Shown: one piece after another, positions 1-10,717 of the stretch
How positions within the stretch are numbered: the stretch's first letter is position 1
Layout of the letters: every line of letters starts with the position of its first letter
Assembly: GCF_010728325.1 (NCBI RefSeq)
Contig: NZ_AP022570.1
Coordinates: 310,001 to 374,000 of the forward strand
DNA length: 64,000 nt
From: Mycolicibacterium poriferae
GTDB taxonomy: Bacteria; Actinomycetota; Actinomycetes; Mycobacteriales; Mycobacteriaceae
Direction: 5' to 3'
The notes under the pieces: generated by a model
Told to the model about the DNA's origin: nothing
What the model saw: only the letters and a program-made list of their open reading frames with translations
The model's database searches: none
Translations under genes and position numbers: made by a program

Positions 1-1256
<1,256 letters not shown>

Positions 1257-1264
<8 letters not shown>

Positions 1265-4200
1265 CGGCGGCCGCCATGATCGCTTCGTCGACATCTCTGC
1301 CGCTGCTCTGCGCGTCGGCGATCGCCTGCAACACCCGCTTGTAGTCGCGCGGCATCACCTTTGTGAAGTGCGCCATCTCGTTCTCCCAATCAGCCAGAAT
1401 GCGTTGCCCCACCGCCGAATCGGTGGCATCAACGTGAGCGGTGATCATGCCGTGGACATACTCGGCGTCATCCGGACCCATGTCCTCGAGCAGCACCATC
1501 TCGGCGTTGAGGTTGTCACCCAACACGTTGTTCGGATCGTGGACGAAGGTGATACCGCCGGACATGCCCGCGGCGAAGTTGCGCCCGGTGGGCCCGAGGA
1601 TGATCACCCGTCCGCCGGTCATGTACTCACAGCCGTGGTCTCCGACGCCCTCGACCACTGCGTGCGCCCCGGAGTTGCGCACCGCGAACCGCTCGCCCAC
1701 CTGCCCCCGCAGGAACATCTGCCCCTCGGTCGCACCGAACAGAGCGACGTTGCCGGCGATGATGTTGTCCTCGGCGACATAGGTTTCCGGGGCATCCTCC
1801 GGCGGGCGCACGACGATGCGTCCACCCGACAGGCCCTTGCCGATGTAGTCGTTGGCGTCGCCGTACACCCGCAGCGTGATGCCCTTGGGCAGGAACGCAC
1901 CGAAGCTGTTACCCGCCGAACCGTCGAACGTGATGTCGATGGTTCCGTCGGGAAGCCCTTGACCGCCATAGGCCTTCGTCACCTCGTGGCCCAGCATGGT
2001 GCCCACGGTGCGGTTGACGTTGGCGATCTTGGTCGAGAAACGGACGGGTGAGCCGCTGTCGAGCGCTTCGCGGCTCTGCACGATCAACTGCTGGTCCAGC
2101 GCTTTGTCCAGCCCGTGGTCCTGCCGCGAACTGCAGTACAGATCCTGGTTCATGAACGCCGACTCGGGCTCGTGCAGCACCGGCGCCAGATCCAGCTTGT
2201 GCGCCTTCCAGTGCTCGGCGGCCTGAGTGGTGTCCAGCGAGCCGACCTGCCCCACCATCTCGTTGACGGTGCGGAACCCCAACTGCGCCATCAGTTCCCG
2301 GACCTCTTCGGCGATGAACATGAAGAAGTTCTCGACGAACTCAGGCTTACCCATGAAGCGCTGGCGCAGCACCGGATTCTGGGTGGCGACGCCGACCGGG
2401 CAGGTGTCGAGATGGCAGACCCGCATCATGATGCAGCCCGACACCACCAGCGGCGCGGTCGCGAAGCCGAACTCCTCGGCGCCGAGCAGCGCACCGACGA
2501 CGACGTCGCGGCCGGTCTTGAGCTGACCGTCGACCTGCACCACGATCCGATCCCGAAGCCCGTTGAGCAGCAATGTCTGCTGGGTCTCGGCCAGGCCGAG
2601 CTCCCAGGGCGCGCCCGCGTGCTTCATCGACGTCAGCGGAGTGGCGCCGGTGCCGCCGTCGTGGCCGGAGATCAGCACCACGTCGGCATGCGCCTTGGAA
2701 ACCCCGGCCGCGACCGTGCCGACTCCGTTCTCGCTGACCAGCTTGACGTGGATACGGGCGGACGGGTTGGCGTTCTTCAAATCGTGGATCAGCTGCGCCA
2801 GGTCCTCGATCGAGTAGATGTCGTGGTGCGGCGGCGGCGAGATCAAGCCCACGCCAGGGGTGGAGTGCCGTACCTCGGCCACCCACGGATACACCTTGTG
2901 ACCCGGAAGCTGGCCGCCCTCACCCGGTTTGGCGCCCTGGGCCATCTTGATCTGGATGTCGGTGCAGTTGGTCAGGTAGTGGCTGGTCACCCCGAACCGG
3001 CCCGACGCAACCTGCTTGATGGCGCTGCGGCGCCAGTCGCCGTTCTCGTCGGGGTCGAAACGGGTGACGGATTCACCACCCTCACCGGAATTCGACCGGC
3101 CGCCCAGACGGTTCATCGCGATCGCCAGCGTCTCGTGCGCTTCGGCGGAGATGGAGCCGTAGCTCATCGCGCCCGTGGAGAACCGCTTGACGATCTCGCT
3201 GGCCGGTTCCACCTCGTCCAGCGGAACCGGTGGGCGCACCCCGTCACGGAACTTCAGCAGACCGCGCAGCGAGGCGATGCGCTCACTCTGGTCGTCGACC
3301 AGGCGGGTGTACTCCTTGAAGACCTCGTACTGGCCCGTTCGGGTCGAATGCTGCAGTTTGAAGACGGTCTCGGGGTTGAACAGGTGGTACTCGCCCTCGC
3401 GGCGCCACTGGTACTCGCCACCCACCTCGAGCTCGCGGTGCGCCCACTCGTCGGGCCGGTCCAGGTAGGCCAGCGAATGCCGGGCCGCCACGTCGTCGGC
3501 GATGTCGTCGAGATCGATTCCGCCCACCGGGCAGGCCAGGCCGGTGAAATAGTCGTCCAGCAGCGGCTGGCTGATGCCGATCGCCTGGAAGAGCTGGGCA
3601 CCGGTGTAGGAGGCGAGCGTGGAGATGCCCATCTTGGACATCACCTTCAGCACACCCTTGCCGGCGGCCTTGACGTAATTGGCCTTGGCCTGATCACTGC
3701 TGATTCCGGTGATCACCCCGCGGTCGACCATGTCCTCGATGGACTCGAAGGCCATGTACGGGTTGATCGCGGCCGCACCGAAGCCGACCAGACAGGCCAT
3801 GTGGTGCACCTCGCGGGCGTCACCGGCCTCGACGACCAGGCCCACCTTGGTCCTGGTGCGCTCACGCACCAGATGGTGGTGCACGGCCGACACCGACAGC
3901 AGCGACGGGATCGGCGCCATCTGCTCGTTGGATTCGCGGTCGGACAGCACGATGATGCGGGCACCCTCGCGGATGGCCGTCGACACCTTCGCGCGGACGT
4001 TGTCCAGCGCTTCCTTGAGCCCCTGACCGCCGCGGTTGACCGGGTAGAGGCACCGGATCACCGCCGCGCGCATGCCGTGCTTGTGGCCGCGGATCTCGTG
4101 GTCGGGGTCGACGCAGATCAGCTTCGACAGCTCGGCGTTGCGCAGGATCGGCTGCTGCAACACGATCTGGCGGCACGAGTCGGCGGTCGGGTTGAGCAGG

Positions 4201-5870
4201 TCGCCCTCCGGGCCGACGGTGCCCTGCAGGCTGGTGACCACCTCTTCGCGGATCGCGTCCAGCGGCGGGTTGGTCACCTGGGCGAACATCTGCTGGAAGT
4301 AGTCGTAGAGCATGCGCGGACGGGCCGAGAGCACCGCGATCGGCGTGTCGGTGCCCATCGAACCCAGCGCCTCGGCACCGGTGCGTGCCATCGGCGCCAC
4401 CAGCAGGTTGAGCTCTTCGTAGGTATAGCCGAACACCTGTTGGCGCAGCACCACGCGGTGGTGCGGCATGCGCACGTAGTCGCCCTGCGGCAGTTCATCG
4501 AGATCGAACAGGCCCGCGTCCAGCCACTCCTGGTAGGGCTGCTCCGCGGCCAGCTCGTTCTTGATCTCCTCGTCGGAGACGATGCGTCCCTGCGCGGTGT
4601 CGACGAGGAACATCCGGCCCGGCTGCAGCCGCATCTTCTTGACCACGGTGGAGGGGTCCAGGTCCAGGACGCCGGCTTCGGACGCCATGACCACCAGACC
4701 GTCGCTGGTGACCCAGATGCGCGACGGGCGCAGCCCGTTGCGGTCGAGCACGGCGCCGATCACGGTGCCGTCGGTGAAGCACACCGAGGCGGGTCCGTCC
4801 CACGGCTCCATCAGCGAGGCGTGGTAGCGGTAGAACGCCCGTTGCGCCGGGTCCATCGACTCGTGGTGTTCCCAGGCCTCCGGGATCATCATCAGCACCG
4901 CGTGCGGCAGGCTGCGCCCGCCGAGGTGCAGCAATTCGAGCACCTCGTCGAAACGGGCGGTGTCCGACGCCCCGGGCGTGCACACGGGCACCACCTGGTC
5001 GAGGTCCTGGCCCGCTCCGAACACGTCGGTCTTGATCAGCGCTTCCCGCGCCCGCATCCAGTTCTCGTTGCCGGTGACGGTGTTGATCTCACCGTTGTGG
5101 GCGACCCGCCGGAACGGGTGCGCCAGCGGCCACGAGGGGAAGGTGTTGGTGGAGAACCGCGAGTGCACGATGCCCAGCGCGCTGGTGAGCCGCTCATCCT
5201 GCAGATCCAGGTAGAACGCCTTGAGCTGCGGGGTGGTCAGCATGCCCTTGAAGACGAAGGTCTGCCCCGACAGGCTGGGGAAGTACACGGTCTCGCGGCC
5301 CGGGCCGTCCTGGCCGGGCCCCTTGGTACCGAGCTCGTGCTCGGCGCGTTTGCGCACCACATAGGCGCGGCGCTCCAGCTCCATCCCGCTCGCGCTCGAC
5401 CTCTTCCCGTCGCTCCGCTCGCCCAGGCCCAGGAACACCTGGCGGAACGTCGGCATCGCGTCGCGCGCCAGCGCGCCCAGCGAGGAGTCGTCGGTCGGCA
5501 CGTCACGCCAGCCCAGCACCTCCAGGCCCTCGGCCTCGGCGATCTTGCCGACGGACTCACAGGCGGCCGCCGCGTCCTTGGACGACTGCGGCAGGAACGC
5601 GATGCCGGTGGCGTAGCTGCCGGGCTCGGGCAGCTCGAAGTCGCAGACGGCCCGACAGAACTCGTCGGGAACCTGCAGCAGGATGCCCGCACCGTCACCG
5701 GTGTGCGGCTCGGCGCCCTGGGCGCCGCGGTGTTCCAGGTTCAGCAGCGCGGTGATGGCCTTCTCGACGATGTCGCGGCTCCGTCGGCCGTGCATATCGG
5801 CCACCATCGCCACGCCACACGCGTCATGCTCGAACGCGGGGTTGTACAGCCCTTGAGCGTTGGGCGCCAT
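1257..5870 (-). CDS. gltB: Glutamate synthase large (alpha) subunit
   Basis: The large subunit hydrolyses glutamine in an N-terminal Ntn amidotransferase domain and channels ammonia to the FMN site, where 2-oxoglutarate is aminated. The predicted nucleophile is the Cys of HDACGV, about 17 residues in; a short propeptide is normally removed to expose it. The FMN/Fe-S part contains [12 protein letters not shown], the [3Fe-4S] ligands, and the C-terminal GXGXG beta-helix is present ([14 protein letters not shown]). Length, about 1537 residues, is normal for the family. I prefer ATG at 5870, preceded by an AAGGTAGG Shine-Dalgarno, over an in-frame GTG at 5876 that lies within that purine tract. 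A short in-frame segment near residue 155 looks inserted (separate entry). Confidence 0.97.
5388..5426 (-). repeat. Repeat-like in-frame insertion in gltB
   Basis: About 13 codons (roughly residues 151-163 counted from the GTG at 5876) read [12 protein letters not shown] between VFLG and [12 protein letters not shown]. From memory, M. tuberculosis GltB joins these two flanks almost directly. The DNA is purine-skewed on the coding strand (gagcggagcgacgggaagag), and closely similar strings recur in intergenic and linker DNA of rapid-growing mycobacteria. It lies in the glutaminase domain, probably on a surface loop, and keeps the frame. The match to a dispersed repeat is from recall and was not searched. 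Confidence 0.45.
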
Positions 5871-6510
5871 TCCCACCTACCTTTTTCCATGCACACGCCG
5901 GTCACGGCGCGCTACTGACGGCAATCGTCGACGAGGGCGTTAGCCGGTCTGGCGATTGAGGCACCTTCGTGCAGCACTGAACGACGGCCCTTTTCCCACT
6001 CGCCACAAGTGTTGAAAACGATATGACAAAGGGCCCCTGACATGCCAACTTAGTGCGACCTAACAAGTTTTGCCCGGCAGCCTGCAGCGCCGGCGCCGAC
6101 CTCCACCGATCACGGATGAATAACGTTGCCCGGGAGGTCATTTGACGACGCACCCAGCGCCCGGTCGGCAAACCGGGCGGTTCAGCCGAAACTGACCACC
6201 GGAAGAAATGGTTTGCTGGAACACGAGCATCGCTTTCTGTAGTGCGGTGACACCATTGTCGTGCTTTGCGCGGACACCGGACAGATTCTTAGAGAATTGA
6301 CACCAGGATGCGGGCAAACGTTTTCCGGACCCTCGGAGGGCCGGAAAACCGTCGCTGGCAGCCGAACCCGCTGCCGTTCAACAGTTCTGCCGAGATACCC
6401 GCAAGCCTACCGAGCCCATCGGCCACCTCCCGCCGACGTCGACGTGATCTGCCTATCACTTTACCCGCCGGGGGTATACAGCCGTCCGGGTAACGCGTCA
6501 GGCTGCAGCA
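5871..6510. promoter_or_regulatory. Gene-free divergent region between gltB and the thioesterase gene
   Basis: This 640-bp stretch has lower GC than its flanks and no convincing coding frame. It must hold the gltB promoter and perhaps that of the downstream plus-strand gene. Visible structure: an 8-bp stem at 6158-6165/6172-6179, a 13-bp palindrome (ATTCT-TAG-AGAAT) at 6285-6297 followed at once by TTGACA (6297-6302), and a strong hairpin at 6320-6349. I looked for a clear GlnR-type box (repeated GTNAC/GAAAC half-sites), expected for a nitrogen gene, and found none I would defend. Confidence 0.5.
6320..6349. terminator. Strong 12-bp hairpin, no U-tract
   Basis: The arms GTTTTCCGG-A-CCC and GGG-CCGGAAAAC pair over 12 bp with one bulged A and a 5-nt loop (TCGGA). 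No run of T follows on either strand, so it is not a classical intrinsic terminator. It could be a mycobacterial U-less terminator, an attenuator ahead of the gene at 6511, or a protein-binding inverted repeat. Confidence 0.45.
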
Positions 6511-7317
6511 ATGGCCTACCCGTCCAACACCCCACTCGGCCGCTTCGGCATCGAGACGCTCGAACAGGGGCCCGAACGCTGTGTGGCCACGATTCCGGCA
6601 ACACCACTGGTCAATCCGCTGAGCCACGCACCCACCATTGCCACGCTGGCCCTGCTCGTGGATCATCTCGGCGGCCTGATCAACCACTGTCGGCGCGGGC
6701 CCGGCCAGTGGACGGTCAGCAGCGAGTTGTCGCTGGAGGTGGTGCCCGACGCGGTGGACGTCCTCGCCGCCACTCCCGGGGCCCCGGTGCTGGGCATCTC
6801 GCGCCCGCTGGGCCGTCGCGCCGACGACGCGCTGGGGCTGTGTGAGCTGAGTAGCGGAGGCCAACCGCTCGCGACGGCGACCGTACGGTCGTTCTACATC
6901 GCGGCGCCCGACACCGTCGCGCAGGACTGGCCCGCCGACGCCGAAGGCGTCGCTCCCGGGCCGACGCTACGCGAGTTGATGACCCTAGATGTCGGCGAAA
7001 CCGGCGGTGCGGCAACGGTTCTGCTGCAGGGCGAGGACGCGGCGCTGAACAATCTGGTCGGCGTGGTGCACGGTGGGATCTCGTCGATGGGTCTGGAACT
7101 GGCGGCGTGTGCCGAGGTGAACAGGGACGCCGAGGGTGCGCCGTACCGCACCGCGTCGCTGCGGGTCAACTTCCTGCGCCCGTTCCACAGCGGTGCGCAG
7201 GCACGGTATGTCGCCGACCGCCTGCACCGGGGGCGCAGCACCGGTGTGGCCGAGGCCAAAGCGGTGGGCAGCGACGGTCGGGTGGCGATGCTCGGCCGAC
7301 TCACGGCCTATCGCTGA
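6511..7317 (+). CDS. PaaI-type double hot-dog acyl-CoA thioesterase family protein
   Basis: Predicted cytosolic thioesterase of the hot-dog superfamily, which hydrolyses acyl-CoA or aryl-CoA thioesters. The 268 residues look like two hot-dog repeats. The second (about 165-268) is the clearer one, with the NNLVGVVHGGISSMGLELA helix start and YRTASLRVNFLRPF strand typical of the PaaI group. The first repeat (NPLSHAPTIATLALLVDHLGG) is degenerate. Nothing shows which acyl group is used. The gene stands alone, convergent with dps. The ATG at 6511 has only a poor Shine-Dalgarno sequence. Confidence 0.75.
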   Translation: MAYPSNTPLGRFGIETLEQGPERCVATIPATPLVNPLSHAPTIATLALLVDHLGGLINHCRRGPGQWTVSSELSLEVVPDAVDVLAATPGAPVLGISRPLGRRADDALGLCELSSGGQPLATATVRSFYIAAPDTVAQDWPADAEGVAPGPTLRELMTLDVGETGGAATVLLQGEDAALNNLVGVVHGGISSMGLELAACAEVNRDAEGAPYRTASLRVNFLRPFHSGAQARYVADRLHRGRSTGVAEAKAVGSDGRVAMLGRLTAYR

Positions 7318-7335
7318 CCGCCGCTGCCCCGCGGG

Positions 7336-7881
7336 TCAGGAGTTCTTCGCCTTGCTGGCCGCGGACTTCTCGGTCGAGGTGCCCTCGTTCACCAGCTCAC
7401 CACCGGAGTTCTCCAGGTGGGCGCGGACGAACCACTGGAATTTCTCCAGCTCGCCGGCATGGGCGATGAGCATGTCCTGGGACACCAGGTCGAGCTCCTC
7501 GAGTTGCTCGATGGACTTGCGGGTGTCCTCGATGACGCCGGTGTACACCAGGTCCAGGGCGGCCAGGTGGGCCTGCACGGTGTCCCGGTTCACCGAGTAG
7601 TCATCCCAGGTGCGGTCGTTGATGATCGCGCCGGGGGTGCCCTTGGGCGACGTGCCGAGAGCGGCGATCCGCTCGGCGGCCTCGTCGGCGTATCCGCGGA
7701 CCAGCTCGACCTGCGGGTCGATCATCTCGTGCACACCGATGAAATTCGGGCCCACGACGTTCCAGTGCACGTGCTTGAGGGTCAGGTGCAGGTCGTTGTA
7801 CCTGCTGAGAGCCTTCTGAAGCAGCTCGGCAACTTCAGCGCCCTGCTTGTCTGTCATTCCGGGAACGGTGAATGTAGTCAT
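7336..7881 (-). CDS. dps: Dps ferritin-like DNA-protection protein
   Basis: Dps forms a dodecamer that binds DNA in stationary or starved cells and oxidises and stores iron, limiting Fenton chemistry. The 181-residue protein closely resembles mycobacterial Dps1. Ferroxidase ligands are visible at His39 (HVHWNVVGPNF), Asp66 and Glu70 (YADEAAE), with His51 nearby. The C-terminal tail (STEKSAASKAKNS) is the flexible lysine-containing extension used for DNA binding and assembly in the mycobacterial protein. ATG at 7881 follows AAGGAG at good spacing. Its neighbour upstream encodes a base-excision DNA glycosylase. Confidence 0.95.
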   Translation of the reverse strand: MTTFTVPGMTDKQGAEVAELLQKALSRYNDLHLTLKHVHWNVVGPNFIGVHEMIDPQVELVRGYADEAAERIAALGTSPKGTPGAIINDRTWDDYSVNRDTVQAHLAALDLVYTGVIEDTRKSIEQLEELDLVSQDMLIAHAGELEKFQWFVRAHLENSGGELVNEGTSTEKSAASKAKNS

Positions 7882-7950
7882 GTCAGCTCCTTCGTTCGTC
7901 GGCCGACGTGTACCCGAGCGCCCGGGCCGGTAATCGCCTCGGGCCCCATG

Positions 7951-8862
7951 TCACATTTCGGCCAGATTCGGAATCGGCATCCGTGGCCCGAAGCGGGCGT
8001 ACACGGCCAGACCGCTGGCGCCGAGCAGGCGCACGGCGCGGTGCCGGTGCGGGCGCATGGGCTCCAGCAGCTCGACCATCTGCGCGTCGTCGATCGGGTG
8101 CCCGAGCAGGCTGCGGCCCACCACGGTGGCCAGGTGGTAGTCGCCCACCGACAGCGCGTCGGGGTCTCCGAATGCCCGCTGGGCGGTCTCGGCGGCGGTC
8201 CACTCCCCCACTCCGGGCAGCGACATCAGCGCGCGGCGGGCCGCCGCTGCCGGTCGGTCGACCAGACGCTCCAGCGCGTCGGCGCGCTGGGCACACCCCA
8301 CCACCGTCCGGGCCCGTCCGGGGTCGACGTTGGCGCGGTGGAACTCCCACGACGGAATGCGACGCCAGACGTCCGCGCCCGGCGGCACCCGCAGACGTGC
8401 CGGCGCCGGCCCCGGGGCGGGGGCGCCGTACCGCGTCACCAGCCGGCGCCACGACCCGAAGGCGTCCTTACCGGCCACCCGTTGCTCGATCACGGCCGGG
8501 ATCAGCGCCTCGAGCACCCGCCCGGTACGGCCGAGCCGCAGGTGCGGTACCCGGCGCAGCGCCGCGGCGATGGTGGGCTCGGTGGGTTCGAAACCGGACG
8601 CGTCGTCGTCGGCTCCGAGCAGTGCCGGCAGTGTGTCCGTGAACTCGACGGCCCCCGGCCCCCACGCCTCGCAGTCGACGGTGTCGACCGTCGCGCGACG
8701 GATGCGCGCGGTCACGGGTCCGGTGCGCATCAGACTGGTGCGCCAGATCGAGCCGTCGACATCGTCGTAGTAGCACGGGTCCCCGCCGCCGCGCCGCAGC
8801 GGACTCAGGGTCAGCCCGGGGCTGGCGGGGCCGGCGAACACCACGCTGGCCGAACTGCGCAC
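7951..8862 (-). CDS. AlkA-like DNA-3-methyladenine glycosylase II family
   Basis: Predicted base-excision glycosylase that removes alkylated purines. The C-terminal half carries the helix-hairpin-helix GPD signature: LPGVGEWTAAETAQRAFGDPDALSVGDYHLA, in which the Asp of VGDYHL is the expected catalytic residue. The N-terminal ~110 residues resemble the AlkA mixed-sheet domain. Start is GTG at 8862, 9 bp from the stop of the DUF427 gene, so the two are probably cotranscribed. Whether it also acts on hypoxanthine or other bases cannot be read from the sequence. Confidence 0.85.
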   Translation of the reverse strand: MRSSASVVFAGPASPGLTLSPLRRGGGDPCYYDDVDGSIWRTSLMRTGPVTARIRRATVDTVDCEAWGPGAVEFTDTLPALLGADDDASGFEPTEPTIAAALRRVPHLRLGRTGRVLEALIPAVIEQRVAGKDAFGSWRRLVTRYGAPAPGPAPARLRVPPGADVWRRIPSWEFHRANVDPGRARTVVGCAQRADALERLVDRPAAAARRALMSLPGVGEWTAAETAQRAFGDPDALSVGDYHLATVVGRSLLGHPIDDAQMVELLEPMRPHRHRAVRLLGASGLAVYARFGPRMPIPNLAEM

Positions 8863-8871
8863 CTCGTCAGC

Positions 8872-9249
8872 CTAGGAGCCGACTCCGACATCGGCCTTGT
8901 CCGGATAGAACGCGAGATGACCGGCGATCGCGGCAACCGCCGGATAGGGCGCCTCGTAGGTCCACCCCGCGTCCTCGACGGTCTGTCCGTCCGCGGTGGT
9001 GAGGTGGTAGTACCTGGCGTCGCCCTTGAAGGGACAGTAGGTCGCGGTGTCACTGCACTTCAGGCGACCCGGCGCCACATCATCCAGCGGGATGTACTGC
9101 ACAGCGGGATAGCTGGACTCGCGCAGTGTCAGCGCGGCATCGGTTTCGGCGACCACCTCGCCGTTCACCCGCACCACGACGTGCCTGCCGGTCGGCTCGA
9201 CGGTGATGGGATGGGCTTCGGTGGGCTCCAGCACAGGTCGGTCGGTCAT
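8872..9249 (-). CDS. DUF427 domain protein
   Basis: A small (125-residue) protein of the DUF427 family, a compact beta fold common in actinobacteria with no established biochemical role. Family hallmarks visible are SSYPAVQYIPLDDV, the CPFKGDARYYHL core and WTYEAPYPA. The start is set at ATG 9249; an upstream in-frame TTG at 9261 would add only four residues and lacks support. It lies between a flavin oxidoreductase gene and the AlkA-like gene, all on the minus strand. Confidence 0.85.
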   Translation of the reverse strand: MTDRPVLEPTEAHPITVEPTGRHVVVRVNGEVVAETDAALTLRESSYPAVQYIPLDDVAPGRLKCSDTATYCPFKGDARYYHLTTADGQTVEDAGWTYEAPYPAVAAIAGHLAFYPDKADVGVGS

Positions 9250-9289
9250 GACACCATTCAACGCCTTCCGGACGGTGCTGCCATCCCTC

Positions 9290-10684
9290 TCAGTGCGGGC
9301 GGCCCGCGATCCGGTCGGCGATGACCGCGATCGGCGAGGTGCCGGCGCTGCCGCGGAACTCGTGCCAGTCGGCGGCCTGGTAGGCCAGGTACATGCCGCG
9401 CACGCCGATCCAGCGCAGGGGCTCGGGTTCCCAGCCGCGCGACCGGTGCCCGACCCAGGGCAGCTCCGTCAGCGCCGACGACCGGCCGAGCACCAGGTCG
9501 GTCAGCGTGCGGGCAGCCCGGTTGGTGGCGGTCACGCCGTGCCCGACGTACCCGCCGGCCCAACCCAGCCCCGAGGACGGGTCGAAGTCGACCGTCGCCT
9601 CCCAGTCCCGCGGCACGGCCAGCACACCACACCAGCCGTGCGCGATCGGCACGTCGGCGACCTGCGGCAGGATCGAGTGCAGCGTCTGTCGCAGCCGCGT
9701 GATGGTGCGTCGCGGTACCTGACCATCCCGGTCGAGCCGGGAACCGAACCGGTAGGGCACGCTGCGTCCGCCGATGGCGATCCGGTCGTCGACGGTCCGC
9801 TGGGCGTAGAAGAACCCGTGCGCGGTGTCGCCGAGCGTCTCCCGGCCCTGCCAGCCGATGTCCTCCCAGATCCGTTGCGGGATGGGTTCGGTGGCGATCA
9901 TCGAGCTGTTCATCGGCAGCCAGCGGCGTCTCAGCCCGGGCAGCCTGGCGGTGAATCCCTCGGTGGCGCGCAACACGATCGGCGCGCGCACGGTGCCCCA
10001 CGGCGTGGCGACGCCACCCGGGCCGATCTCGGTCGCCGGAGAGCGCTCGTACAGGTCGACCCCCAGGCGTTGCACGGTGTCGGCCAGTCCGCGTGCCAGC
10101 GAGGCGGGTTGGATCCGGGCACAGTGCGGGTTGTGGTACGCGGCAAGCACTCCGGCAAGCCGGATGCGCTGCGCCGATTCGCCCGCGGTGAGAGTCGCGA
10201 CTCCGTCGACGCCCCACCGGCTCTCGGCGTCGGCGGCCGCGGCCAACCGGGTCGCCTGCGCCGGGTTACGCGCGATCTCGAGGGTGCCACCCTTGACGAT
10301 GCCGGCGTCGATGTTCTCCCGGGCGGCGACGTCGATCACCTCGTCGACAGCGTCGTTGAGGGCACGCTGCCAGGCCACGACGGCGTCGCGGCCGTACTGA
10401 CGGGCCATCCGCTCGCGGTCTCCCGGAACGAGTCCGGACAGCCAGCCCCCGTTGCGTCCGGAGGCGCCGAACCCGGCGAACCGGGCCTCGAGCACCACGA
10501 TGCGCAGCGACGGGTCGGCCTGTTTGAGGTAGTAGGCGGTCCACAGGCCGGTGTAGCCCGCACCGACGATGCAGATGTCGGCGTCCCGGCTGCCGGGTAG
10601 CGGCGGGCGGGGCACCGGCGGTCCGTCGAACCAGTGCGAGACGTGACCGTTCGTGGGTGCGGGGGTGGGCGCGTGGCTGGGCAC
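9290..10684 (-). CDS. FAD-dependent amine/amino-acid oxidoreductase (DAO family)
   Basis: A 464-residue flavoprotein of the D-amino-acid oxidase fold, nearest to the gamma-glutamylputrescine oxidase/OrdL group. These oxidise a C-N bond and yield an imine and H2O2. The N-terminal FAD motif CIVGAGYTGLWTAYYL (about residues 38-53) is followed by E-A-R-F-AGFGASGRNGGWLSG, the usual flavin contact. A C-terminal GWAGGYVGHGVTATN closes the FAD domain. The substrate is unknown: no puu-type genes are adjacent. Start is GTG at 10684. Confidence 0.8.
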   Translation of the reverse strand: MPSHAPTPAPTNGHVSHWFDGPPVPRPPLPGSRDADICIVGAGYTGLWTAYYLKQADPSLRIVVLEARFAGFGASGRNGGWLSGLVPGDRERMARQYGRDAVVAWQRALNDAVDEVIDVAARENIDAGIVKGGTLEIARNPAQATRLAAAADAESRWGVDGVATLTAGESAQRIRLAGVLAAYHNPHCARIQPASLARGLADTVQRLGVDLYERSPATEIGPGGVATPWGTVRAPIVLRATEGFTARLPGLRRRWLPMNSSMIATEPIPQRIWEDIGWQGRETLGDTAHGFFYAQRTVDDRIAIGGRSVPYRFGSRLDRDGQVPRRTITRLRQTLHSILPQVADVPIAHGWCGVLAVPRDWEATVDFDPSSGLGWAGGYVGHGVTATNRAARTLTDLVLGRSSALTELPWVGHRSRGWEPEPLRWIGVRGMYLAYQAADWHEFRGSAGTSPIAVIADRIAGRPH

Positions 10685-10717
10685 CGAGAGATTCTGACAG
10701 CTGCGCCGTGGTGCCTG

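Noticed and set aside
2115..5918. Very long open frame (over 1200 codons) on the plus strand opposite gltB
   Set aside because: It is the antisense shadow of gltB caused by GC-rich codon bias; its translation is low-complexity with no domain, while gltB is conserved end to end.
5871..6510. GlnR-type nitrogen regulatory box upstream of gltB
   Set aside because: GAAAAC and TGACA strings exist, but not in the expected alternating spacing on either strand, so no box is claimed.
8811..9053. Small proline/arginine-rich frames around the DUF427 and AlkA-like genes
   Set aside because: They are frame shadows with arginine/proline-biased composition and no similarity to known families.
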